Of a DNA stretch of 64,000 nt, positions 10,947 through 23,998 are shown one piece after another. The notes under the pieces were generated by a model. That model did not search any database. It was not told the origin of the DNA and saw nothing but the letters and a program-made list of their open reading frames with translations. Position 1 is the stretch's first letter. Every line of letters starts with the position of its first letter. The position numbers and the translations under genes are program-made. The DNA comes from Coriaria nepalensis (taxonomy: Eukaryota > Streptophyta > Magnoliopsida > Cucurbitales > Coriariaceae), in assembly GCA_027186245.1 (NCBI GenBank), contig CP114481.1, forward strand, positions 24,335,501-24,399,500, given 5' to 3'.

Positions 10947-13900
10947 TATTTTAGCCTTAAAAAGTGTATCATTCAGTCTTTTCATTTCATTAAATTGTTT
11001 GAAAGCACTTCGAACCAATTCTATTTTTACATCTAAGACACGACTTTCATGCATAACTTGTAATTGATCTATTGAAGGCAACTATGCATTTTTTTAGCCT
11101 TAAATTCATATTATTGCGCATCTTTTATTCATTAAATCATTCAAAATTACTTCGAACGAAATTCGGCCTTCAAACATGACTTTCGAGCATAACTTGCAGT
11201 TGATCTATTGAAGGCAACAATGCATTTGTTTAGCCTTAAAGTCATGTCACTGAGTCTCTTCTAGTCAATAAATCATACTAAAATAACTCGAATGAATTTT
11301 ATTTTCGCCCTTCAAACATGATTTTCTTACATAACATGCAATTAATTTATTGACGACAACAATGCATTATTTTAGCCTTAAAAAGTATATCATTCAGTCT
11401 TTTCATTTCATTAAATTGTTTCAAAGCACTTCGAACCAATTATATTTTTGCATTTAAGACATGACTTTCATGAATAACTTGTAATTGATCTATTGATGGC
11501 AACTATGCATTTTTTTAGTCTAAAAGTCATATTATTGCGTCTCTTTTAGTCATTAAATCATTCTAAATCGCTTCGAACAAAATTCGGCCTTTAAACATGA
11601 CTTTCTTGCATAACTTGTAGTTAATCTATTGAAGGCAACAATGCATTTGTTTAGCCTTAAAGACTTGTCATTGAGTCTCATCCCGTCATTAAATCATTCT
11701 AAATTAAGTTGAACGAGTTCTATTTTCGCCTTTCAAACATGATTTTTTTACATAACTTGCAATTAATTTATTGACGAGAACAATGCATTATTTTAGCCTT
11801 AAAAAGTGTATCATTCAGTCTTTTCATTTCATTAAATTGTTTGAAAGCACTTCGAACCAATTCTATTTTTGCATCTAAGACACGACTTTGATGCATAACT
11901 TGTAATTGATCTATTGAAGGCAACTATGCATTTTATTAGCCTTAAAGTCATATTATTGCGCCTCTTTTGTTCATTAAATCATTCAAAATTACTTCGAACG
12001 AAATTCGGCCTTCAAACATGACTTTCGAGCATAACTTGCAGTTGATCTATTGAAGGCAACAATGCATTTGTTTAGCCTTAAAGTCATGTCACTAAGTCTC
12101 TTCTAGTCAATAAATCATACTAAAATAACTCGAATGAATTTTATTTTCGCCCTTCAAACATGATTTTCTTACATAACATGCAATTAATTTATTGACGACA
12201 ACAATGCATTATTTTAGCCTTAAAAAGTATATCATTCAGTCTTTTCATTTCATTAAATTGTTTCAAAGCACTTCGAACCAATTATATTTTTGCATTTAAG
12301 ACATGACTTTCATGAATAACTTGTAATTGATCTATTGATGGCAACTATGAATTTTTTTAGTCTAAAAGTCATATTATTGCGTCTCTTTTTGTCATTAAAT
12401 CATTCTAAATCGCTTCGAACAAAATTCGGCCTTTAAACATGACTTTCGTGCATAACTTGTAGTTAATCTATTGAAGGCAACAATGCATTTTTTTAGCCTT
12501 AAAGACTTGTCATTGAGTCTCATCCCGTCATTAAATCATTCTAAATTAAGTTGAACGAGTTCTATTTTCGCCTTTCAAACATGATTTTTTTACATAACTT
12601 GCAATTAATTTATTGACGACAACAATGCATTATTTTAGCCTTAAAAAGTGTATCATTCAGTCTTTTCATTTCATTAAATTGTTTGAAAGCACTTCGAACC
12701 AATTCTATTTTTGCATCTAAGACACGACTTTCATGCATAACTTGTAATTGATCTATTGAAGGCAACTATGCATTTTATTAGCCTTAAAGTCATATTATTG
12801 CGCCTCTTTTGTTCATTAAATCATTCAAAATTACTTCGAACGAAATTCGGCCTTTAAACATGACTTTCGAGCATAACTTGCAGTTGATCTATTGAAGGCA
12901 ACAATGCATTTGTTTAGCCTTAAAGTCATGTCACTGAGTCTCTTCTAGTCAATAAATCATACTAAAATAACTCGAATGAATTTTATTTTCGCCCTTCAAG
13001 CATGATTTTCTTACATAACATGCAATTAATTTATTGACGACAACAATGCATTATTTTAGCCTTAAAAAGTATATGATTCAGTCTTTTCATTTCATTGAAT
13101 TGTTTCAAAGCACTTCGGACCAATTATATTTTTGCCTTTAGGACACGACTTTCATGAATAACTTGTAATTGATCTATTGAAGGCAACTATGAATTTTTTT
13201 AGCCTGAAATTCATATTATTGCGTCTCTTTTTGTCATTAAATCATTCTAAATCGCTTCGAACGAAAGTCGGCCTTTAAACATGACTTTCGTGCATAACTT
13301 GCAGTTAATCTATTGAAGGCAACAATGCATTTGTTTAGCCTTAAAGTAATGTCATTGAGTCTCATCCCATCATTAAATCATTCTAAATTAAGTTGAACGA
13401 ATTCTATTTTCGCCTTTCAAACATGATTTTCTTACATAACTTGCAATTAATTTATTGACGACAACAATGCATTATTTTAGCCTTAAAAAGTGTATCATTC
13501 AGTCTTTTTCATTTCATTAAATTGTTTGAAAGCACTTCGAACCAATTCTATTTTTGCATCTAAGACACGACTTTCATGCATAACTTGTAATTGATCTATT
13601 GAAGGCTACTATGCATTTTATTAGCCTTAAAGTCATATTATTGCGCCTCTTTTATTCATTAAATCATTCAAAATTACTTCGAACGAAATTCGGCCTTTAA
13701 ACATGACTTTCGAGCATAACTTGCAGTTGATCTATTGAAGGCAACAATGCATTTGTTTAGCCTTAAAGTCATGTCACAGAGTCTCTTCTAGTCAATAAAT
13801 CATACTAAAATAACTCGAATGAATTTTATTTTCGCCCTTCAAGCATGATTTTCTTACATAACATGCAATTAATTTATTGACGACAACAATGCATTATTTT

Positions 13901-16900
13901 AGCCTTAAAAAGTATATGATTCAGTCTTTTCATTTCATTGAATTGTTTCAAAGCACTTCGGACCAATTATATTTTTGCCTTTAGGACACGACTTTCATGA
14001 ATAACTTGTAATTGATCTATTGAAGGCAACTATGAATTGTTTTAGCCTGAAATTCATATTATTGCGTCTCTTTTTGTCATTAAATCATTCTAAATCGCTT
14101 CGAACGAAAGTCGGCCTTTAAACATGACTTTCGTGCATAACTTGCAGTTAATCTATTGAAGGCAACAATGCATTTGTTTAGCCTTAAAGTAATGTCATTG
14201 AGTCTCATCACGTCATTAAATCATTCTAAATTAAGTTGAACGAATTCTATTTTCGCCTTTCAAACATGATTTTCTTACATAACTTGCAATTAATTTATTG
14301 ACGACAACAATGCATTATTTTAGCCTTAAAAAGTGTATCATTCAGTCTTTTCATTTCATTAAATTGTTTGAAAGCACTTCGAACCAATTCTATTTTTACA
14401 TCTAAGACACGACTTTCATGCATAACTTGTAATTGATCTATTGAAGGCAACTATGCATTTTTTTAGCCTTAAATTCATATTATTGCGCCTCTTTTATTCA
14501 TTAAATCATTCAAAATTACTTCGAACGAAATTCGGCCTTCAAACATGACTTTCGAGCATAACTTGCAGTTGATCTATTGAAGGCAACAATGCATTTGTTT
14601 AGCCTTAAAGTCATGTCACTGAGTCTCTTCTAGTCAATAAATCATACTAAAATAACTCGAATGAATTTTATTTTCGCCCTTCAAACATGATTTTCTTACA
14701 TAACATGCAATTAATTTATTGACGACAACAATGCATTATTTTAGCCTTAAAAAGTATATCATTCAGTCTTTTCATTTCATTAAATTGTTTCAAAGCACTT
14801 CGAACCAATTATATTTTTGCATTTAAGACATGACTTTCATGAATAACTTGTAATTGATCTATTGATGGCAACTATGCATTTTTTTAGTCTAAAAGTCATA
14901 TTATTGCGTCTCTTTTAGTCATTAAATCATTCTAAATCGCTTCGAACAAAATTCGGCCTTTAAACATGACTTTCTTGCATAACTTGTAGTTAATCTATTG
15001 AAGGCAACAATGCATTTGTTTAGCCTTAAAGACTTGTCATTGAGTCTCATCCCGTCATTAAATCATTCTAAATTAAGTTGAACGAGTTCTATTTTCGCCT
15101 TTCAAACATGATTTTTTTACATAACTTGCAATTAATTTATTGACGAGAACAATGCATTATTTTAGCCTTAAAAAGTGTATCATTCAGTCTTTTCATTTCA
15201 TTAAATTGTTTGAAAGCACTTCGAACCAATTCTATTTTTGCATCTAAGACACGACTTTGATGCATAACTTGTAATTGATCTATTGAAGGCAACTATGCAT
15301 TTTATTAGCCTTAAAGTCATATTATTGCGCCTCTTTTGTTCATTAAATCATTCAAAATTACTTCGAACGAAATTCGGCCTTCAAACATGACTTTCGAGCA
15401 TAACTTGCAGTTGATCTATTGAAGGCAACAATGCATTTGTTTAGCCTTAAAGTCATGTCACTGAGTCTCTTCTAGTCAATAAATCATACTAAAATAACTC
15501 GAATGAATTTTATTTTCGCCCTTCAAACATGATTTTCTTACATAACATGCAATTAATTTATTGACGACAACAATGCATTATTTTAGCCTTAAAAAGTATA
15601 TCATTCAGTCTTTTCATTTCATTAAATTGTTTCAAAGCACTTCGAACCAATTATATTTTTGCATTTAAGACATGACTTTCATGAATAACTTGTAATTGAT
15701 CTATTGAAGGCAACTATGAATTTTTTTAGCCTGAAATTCATATTATTGCGTCTCTTTTTGTCATTAAATCATTCTAAATCGCTTCGAACGAAAGTCGGCC
15801 TTTAAACATGACTTTCGTGCATAACTTGCAGTTAATCTATTGAAGGCAACAATGCATTTGTTTAGCCTTAAAGTAATGTCATTGAGTCTCATCCCGTCAT
15901 TAAATCATTCTAAATTAAGTTGAACGAATTATATTTTCGCCTTTCAAACATGATTTTCTTACATAACTTGCAATTAATTTATTGACGACAACAATGCATT
16001 ATTTTAGCCTTAAAAAGTGTATCATTCAGTCTTTTCATTTCATTAAATTGTTTGAAAGCACTTCGAACCAATTCTATTTTTACATCTAAGACACGACTTT
16101 CATGCATAACTTGTAATTGATCTATTGAAGGCAACTATGCATTTTTTTAGCCTTAAATTCATATTATTGCGCCTCTTTTATTCATTAAATCATTCAAAAT
16201 TACTTCGAACGAAATTCGGCCTTCAAACATGACTTTCGAGCATAACTTGCAGTTGATCTATTGAAGGCAACAATGCATTTGTTTAGCCTTAAAGTCATGT
16301 CACTAAGTCTCTTCTAGTCAATAAATCATACTAAAATAACTCGAATGAATTTTATTTTCGCCCTTCAAACATGATTTTCTTACATAACATGCAATTAATT
16401 TATTGACGACAACAATGCATTATTTTAGCCTTAAAAAGTATATCATTCAGTCTTTTCATTTCATTAAATTGTTTCAAAGCACTTCGAACCAATTATATTT
16501 TTGCATTTAAGACATGACTTTCATGAATAACTTGTAATTGATCTATTGATGGCAACTATGCATTTTTTTAGTCTAAAAGTCATATTATTGCGTCTCTTTT
16601 AATCATTAAATCATTCTAAATCGCTTCGAACAAAATTCGGCCTTTAAACATGACTTTCTTGCATAACTTGTAGTTAATCTATTGAAGGCAACAATGCATT
16701 TGTTTAGCCTTAAAGACTTGTCATTGAGTCTCATCCCGTCACTAAATCATTCTAAATTAAGTTGAACGAGTTCTATTTTCGCCTTTCAAACATGATTTTT
16801 TTACATAACTTGCAATTAATTTATTGACGACAACAATGCATTATTTTAGCCTTAAAAAGTGTATCATTCAGTCTTTTCATTTCATTAAATTGTTTGAAAG

Positions 16901-18104
16901 CACTTCGAACCAATTCTATTTTTGCATCTAAGACACGACTTTGATGCATAACTTGTAATTGATCTATTGAAGGCAACTATGCATTTTATTAGCCTTAAAG
17001 TCATATTATTGCGCCTCTTTTATTCATTAAATCATTCAAAATTACTTCGAACGAAATTCGGCCTTTAAACATGACTTTCGAGCATAACTTGCAGTTGATC
17101 TATTGAAGGCAACAATGCATTTGTTTAGCCTTAAAGTCATGTCACTGAGTCTCTTCTAGTCAATAAATCATACTAAAATAACTCGAATGAATTTTATTTT
17201 CGCCCTTCAAACATGATTTTCTTACATAACATGCAATTAATTTATTGACGACAACAATGCATTATTTTAGCCTTAAAAAGTATATGATTCAGTCTTTTCA
17301 TTTCATTAAATTGTTTCAAAGCACTTCGGACCAATTATATTTTTGCCTTTAGGACACGACTTTCATGAATAACTTGTAATTGATCTATTGAAGGCAACTA
17401 TGAATTTTTTTAGCCTGAAATTCATATTATTGCGTCTCTTTTTGTCATTAAATCATTCTAAATCGCTTCGAACGAAAGTCGGCCTTTAAACATGACTTTC
17501 GTGCATAACTTGCAGTTAATCTATTGAAGGCAACAATGCATTTGTTTAGCCTTAAAGTAATGTCATTGAGTCTCATCCCGTCATTAAATCATTCTAAATT
17601 AAGTTGAACGAATTCTATTTTCGCCTTTCAAACATGATTTTCTTACATAACTTGCAATTAATTTATTGACGACAACAATGCATTATTTTAGCCTTAAAAA
17701 GTGTATCATTCAGTCTTTTCATTTCATTAAATTGTTTGAAAGCACTTCGAACCAATTCTATTTTTACATCTAAGACACGACTTTCATGCATAACTTGTAA
17801 TTGATCTATTGAAGGCAACTATGCATTTTTTTAGCCTTAAATTCATATTATTGCGCCTCTTTTATTCATTAAATCATTCAAAATTACTTCGAACGAAATT
17901 CGGCCTTCAAACATGACTTTCGAGCATAACTTGCATTTGATCTATTGAAGGCAACAATGCATTTGTTTAGCCTTAAAGTCATGTCACTGAGTCTCTTCTA
18001 GTCAATAAATCATACTAAAATAACTCGAATGAATTTTATTTTCGCCCTTCAAACATGATTTTCTTACATAACATGCAATTAATTTATTGACGACAACAAT
18101 GCAT
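10947..18104 (+). repeat. Mixed X/Y trimer block (17 units)
   Basis: After b' at 10,947 the order is approximately c, d, c*, d, a, d, a, b, c, d, c/a hybrid, b, c, d, a, b. X and Y still alternate, but no clean 2,526-bp period holds. The pair at 11,368-12,209 recurs at 14,737-15,578 with shared rare variants 'gacgagaac' and 'gatttttttac'. The unit at 13,473 has an extra t ('gtctttttcat'). The unit at 15,579 has a c-type A joined to a-type B and C ('tatgaattt', 'gcctgaaatt'). Confidence 0.82.
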
Positions 18105-21051
18105 TATTTTAGCCTTAAAAAGTATATCATTTAGTGTTTTCATTTCATTAAATTGTTTCAAAGCACTTCGAACCAATTATATTTTTGCATTTAAGACATG
18201 ACTTTCATGAATAACTTGTAATTGATCTATTGATGGCAACTATGCATTTTTTTAGTCTAAAAGTCATATTATTGCGTCTCTTTTAGTCATTAAATCATTC
18301 TAAATCGCTTCGAACAAAATTCGGCCTTTAAACATGACTTTCTTGCATAACTTGCAGTTAATCTATTGAAGGCAACAATGCATTTGTTTAGCCTTAAAGA
18401 CTTGTCATTGAGTCTCATCCAGTCATTAAATCATACAAAATTAATTTGAATGAATTTTATTTTCGCCCTTCAAACATGATTTTCTTACATAACATGCAAT
18501 TAATTTATTGACGACAACAATGCATTATTTTAGCCTTAAAAAGTATATGATTCAGTCTTTTCATTTCATTAAATTGTTTCAAAGCACTACGGACCAATTA
18601 TATTTTTGCCTTTAGGACACGACTTTCATGAATAACTTGTAATTGATCTATTGAAGGCAACTATGAATTTTTTTAGCCTAAAAGTCATATTATTGCGTCT
18701 CTTTTAGTCACTAAATCATTCTTAATCGCTTCGAACGAAAGTCGGCCTTTAAACATGACTTTCGTGCATAACTTGCAGTTAATCTATTGAAGGCAACAAT
18801 GCATTTGTTTAGCCTTAAAGTCTTGTCATTGAGTCTCATCCCGTCATTAAATCATTCTAAATTAAGTTGAACGAGTTCTATTTTCGCCTTTCAAACATGA
18901 TTTTCTTACATAACTTGCAATTAATTTATTGACGACAACAATGCATTATTTTAGCCTTAAAAAGTGTATCATTCAGTCTTTTCATTTCATTAAATTGTTT
19001 GAAAGCACTTCGAACCAATTCTATTTTTGCATCTAAGACACGACATTGATGCATAACTTGTAATTGATCTATTGAAGGCAACTATGCATTTTATTAGCCT
19101 TAAAGTCATATTATTGCGCCTCTTTTATTCATTAAATCATTCAAAATTACTTCGAACGAAATTCGGCCTTTAAACATGACTTTCGAGCATAACTTGCAGT
19201 TGATCTATTGAAGGCAACAATGCATTTGTTTAGCCTCAAAGTCATGTCACTGAGTCTCTTCTAGTCAATAAATCATACTAAAATAACTCGAATGAATTTT
19301 ATTTTCGCCCTTCAAACATGATTTTCTTACATAACATGCAATTAATTTATCGACGACAACAATGCATTATTTTAGCCTTAAAAAGTATATCATTCAGTCT
19401 TTTCATTTAATTAAATTGTTTCAAAGCACTTCGGACCAATTATATTTTTGCATTTAAGACACGACTTTCATGAATAACTTGTAATTGATATATTGAAGGC
19501 AACTATGCATTTTTTTAGCCTAAAATTCATATTATTGCGTCTCTTTTAGTCATGAAATCATTCTAAATCGCTTCGAACAAAATTCGGCCTTTAAACATGA
19601 CTTTCGTGCATAACTTGCAGTTGATCTATTGAAGGTAACAATGCATTTGTTTAGCCTTAAAGTCATGTCACTGAGTCTCTTCTAGTCAATAAATCATACT
19701 AAATTAATTCGAATGAATTTTATTTTCGCTCTTCAAACATGATTTTCTTACATTACATGCAATTAATTTATTGACGACAACACTGCATTATTTTAGCCTT
19801 AAAAAGTATATCATTCAGTCTTTTCATTTCATTATATTGTTTGAAAGCACTTCGAACCAATTCTATTTTTGCATTTAAGACACGACTTTCATGCATAACT
19901 TGTAATTGATCTATTGAAGGCAACTATGCATTTTTTCAGCCTTAAAGTCATATTATTGCGCCTCTTTTAGTCATTAAATAATTCTAAATTACTTCGAACG
20001 AAATTCGGCCTTTAAACATGACTTTCGTGCATAACTTGCAGTTGATCTATTGAAGGCAACAATGCATTTGTTTAGCCTTAAAGTCATGCCACTGAGTCTC
20101 TTCTAGTCAATGAATCATACAAAATTAATTTGAATGAATTTTATTTTCGCCCTTCAAACATGATTTTCTTACATAACATGCAATTAATTTATTGACGACA
20201 ACAATGCATTATTTTAGCCTTAAAAAGTATATGATTCAGTCTTTTCATTTCATTAAATTGTTTCAAAGCACTTCGGACCAATTATATTTTTGCCTTTAGG
20301 ACACGACTTTCATGAATAACTTGTAATTGATCTATTGAAGGCAACTATGAATTTTTGTAGCCTAAAAGTAATATTATTGCGTCTCTTTTAGTCACTAAAT
20401 CATTCTAAATCGCTTGGAACGAAATTCGGCCTTTAAACATGACTTTCGTGCATAACTTGTAGTTAATCTATTGAAGGCAACAATGCATTTGTTTAGCCTT
20501 AAAGTCTTGTCATTGAGTCTCATCCCGTCATTAAATCATTCTAAATTAAGTTGAACAAGTTCTATTTTCGCCTTTCAAACATGATTTTCTTACATAACTT
20601 GCAATTAATTTATTGACGACAACAGTGCATTCTTTTAGCCTTAAAAAGTGTATCATTCAGTCTTTTCATTTCATTAAATTGTTTGAAAGCACTTCGAACC
20701 AATTCTATTTTTACATCTAAGACACGACTTTGATGCATAACTTGTAATTGATCTATTGAAGGCAACTATGCATTTTATTAGCCTTAAAGTCATATTATTG
20801 CGCCTCTTTTATTCATTAAATCATTCAAAATTACTTCGAACGAAATTCGGCCTTTAAACATGACTTTCGAGCATAACTTGCAGTTGATCTATTGAAGGCA
20901 ACAATGCATTTGTTTAGCCTTAAAGTCATGTCACTGAGTCTCTTCTAGTCAATAAATCATACTAAAATAACTCGAATGAATTTTATTTTCGCCCTTCAAA
21001 CATGATTTTCTTACATAACTTGCAATTAATTTATTGACGACAACAATGCAT
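18105..21051 (+). repeat. HOR-II copy 1 (2,947 bp, 7 trimers)
   Basis: Seven trimers that recur 2,947 bp later. Markers: 'tatcatttagtgttttc' in the first unit, 'gcactacggacc' in the second, 'gacacgacattg' in the third, 'cattatattg' in the fifth, 'gcttggaacg' in the sixth and 'acagtgcattc' at the start of the seventh. The first unit has a hybrid C: C1 to about 18,426, then C3-like from about 18,435. It is followed by another X unit, breaking the X-Y alternation. Variants 'agcctcaaag' (near 19,235) and 'gaaggtaac' (near 19,635) are private to this copy. Confidence 0.9.
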
Positions 21052-23998
21052 TATTTTAGCCTTAAAAAGTATATCATTTAGTGTTTTCATTTCATTAAAT
21101 TGTTTCAAAGCACTTCGAACCAATTATATTTTTGCATTTAAGACATGACTTTCATGAATAACTTGTAATTGATCTATTGATGGCAACTATGCATTTTTTT
21201 AGTCTAAAAGTCATATTATTGCGTCTCTTTTAGTCATTAAATCATTCTAAATCGCTTCGAACAAAATTCGGCCTTTAAACATGACTTTCTTGCATAACTT
21301 GCAGTTAATCTATTGAAGGCAACAATGCATTTGTTTAGCCTTAAAGACTTGTCATTGAGTCTCATCCAGTCATTAAATCATACAAAATTAATTTGAATGA
21401 ATTTTATTTTCGCCCTTCAAACATGATTTTCTTACATAACATGCAATTAATTTATTGACGACAACAATGCATTATTTTAGCCTTAAAAAGTATATGATTC
21501 AGTCTTTTCATTTCATTAAATTGTTTCAAAGCACTACGGACCAATTATATTTTTGCCTTTAGGACACGACTTTCATGAATAACTTGTAATTGATCTATTG
21601 AAGGCAACTATGAATTTTTTTAGCCTAAAAGTCATATTATTGCGTCTCTTTTAGTCACTAAATCATTCTTAATCGCTTCGAACGAAAGTCGGCCTTTAAA
21701 CATGACTTTCGTGCATAACTTGCAGTTAATCTATTGAAGGCAACAATGCATTTGTTTAGCCTTAAAGTCTTGTCATTGAGTCTCATCCCGTCATTAAATC
21801 ATTCTAAATTAAGTTGAACGAGTTCTATTTTCGCCTTTCAAACATGATTTTCTTACATAACTTGCAATTAATTTATTGACGACAACAATGCATTATTTTA
21901 GCCTTAAAAAGTGTATCATTCAGTCTTTTCATTTCATTAAATTGTTTGAAAGCACTTCGAACCAATTCTATTTTTGCATCTAAGACACGACATTGATGCA
22001 TAACTTGTAATTGATCTATTGAAGGCAACTATGCATTTTATTAGCCTTAAAGTCATATTATTGCGCCTCTTTTATTCATTAAATCATTCAAAATTACTTC
22101 GAACGAAATTCGGCCTTTAAACATGACTTTCGAGCATAACTTGCAGTTGATCTATTGAAGGCAACAATGCATTTGTTTAGCCTTAAAGTCATGTCACTGA
22201 GTCTCTTCTAGTCAATAAATCATACTAAAATAACTCGAATGAATTTTATTTTCGCCCTTCAAACATGATTTTCTTACATAACATGCAATTAATTTATCGA
22301 CGACAACAATGCATTATTTTAGCCTTAAAAAGTATATCATTCAGTCTTTTCATTTAATTAAATTGTTTCAAAGCACTTCGGACCAATTATATTTTTGCAT
22401 TTAAGACACGACTTTCATGAATAACTTGTAATTGATATATTGAAGGCAACTATGCATTTTTTTAGCCTAAAATTCATATTATTGCGTCTCTTTTAGTCAT
22501 GAAATCATTCTAAATCGCTTCGAACAAAATTCGGCCTTTAAACATGACTTTCGTGCATAACTTGCAGTTGATCTATTGAAGGCAACAATGCATTTGTTTA
22601 GCCTTAAAGTCATGTCACTGAGTCTCTTCTAGTCAATAAATCATACTAAATTAATTCGAATGAATTTTATTTTCGCTCTTCAAACATGATTTTCTTACAT
22701 TACATGCAATTAATTTATTGACGACAACACTGCATTATTTTAGCCTTAAAAAGTATATCATTCAGTCTTTTCATTTCATTATATTGTTTGAAAGCACTTC
22801 GAACCAATTCTATTTTTGCATTTAAGACACGACTTTCATGCATAACTTGTAATTGATCTATTGAAGGCAACTATGCATTTTTTCAGCCTTAAAGTCATAT
22901 TATTGCGCCTCTTTTAGTCATTAAATAATTCTAAATTACTTCGAACGAAATTCGGCCTTTAAACATGACTTTCGTGCATAACTTGCAGTTGATCTATTGA
23001 AGGCAACAATGCATTTGTTTAGCCTTAAAGTCATGCCACTGAGTCTCTTCTAGTCAATGAATCATACAAAATTAATTTGAATGAATTTTATTTTCGCCCT
23101 TCAAACATGATTTTCTTACATAACATGCAATTAATTTATTGACGACAACAATGCATTATTTTAGCCTTAAAAAGTATATGATTCAGTCTTTTCATTTCAT
23201 TAAATTGTTTCAAAGCACTTCGGACCAATTATATTTTTGCCTTTAGGACACGACTTTCATGAATAACTTGTAATTGATCTATTGAAGGCAACTATGAATT
23301 TTTGTAGCCTAAAAGTAATATTATTGCGTCTCTTTTAGTCACTAAATCATTCTAAATCGCTTGGAACGAAATTCGGCCTTTAAACATGACTTTCGTGCAT
23401 AACTTGTAGTTAATCTATTGAAGGCAACAATGCATTTGTTTAGCCTTAAAGTCTTGTCATTGAGTCTCATCCCGTCATTAAATCATTCTAAATTAAGTTG
23501 AACAAGTTCTATTTTCGCCTTTCAAACATGATTTTCTTACATAACTTGCAATTAATTTATTGACGACAACAGTGCATTCTTTTAGCCTTAAAAAGTGTAT
23601 CATTCAGTCTTTTCATTTCATTAAATTGTTTGAAAGCACTTCGAACCAATTCTATTTTTACATCTAAGACACGACTTTGATGCATAACTTGTAATTGATC
23701 TATTGAAGGCAACTATGCATTTTATTAGCCTTAAAGTCATATTATTGCGCCTCTTTTATTCATTAAATCATTCAAAATTACTTCGAACGAAATTCGGCCT
23801 TTAAACATGACTTTCGAGCATAACTTGCAGTTGATCTATTGAAGGCAACAATGCATTTGTTTAGCCTTAAAGTCATGTCACTAAGTCTCTTCTAGTCAAT
23901 AAATCATACTAAAATAACTCGAATGAATTTTATTTTCGCCCTTCAAACATGATTTTCTTACATAACATGCAATTAATTTATTGACGACAACAATGCAT
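21052..23998 (+). repeat. HOR-II copy 2 (2,947 bp, 7 trimers)
   Basis: Near-identical to 18,105-21,051, including the hybrid C of the first unit (switch near 21,374-21,381). It differs in the last unit, which has 'cactaagtctc' and ends 'cataacatgc', where copy 1 has 'cactgagtctc' and 'cataacttgc'. The copies thus meet different right-hand neighbours. The 7-trimer length is 2,526 + 421. Confidence 0.9.
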
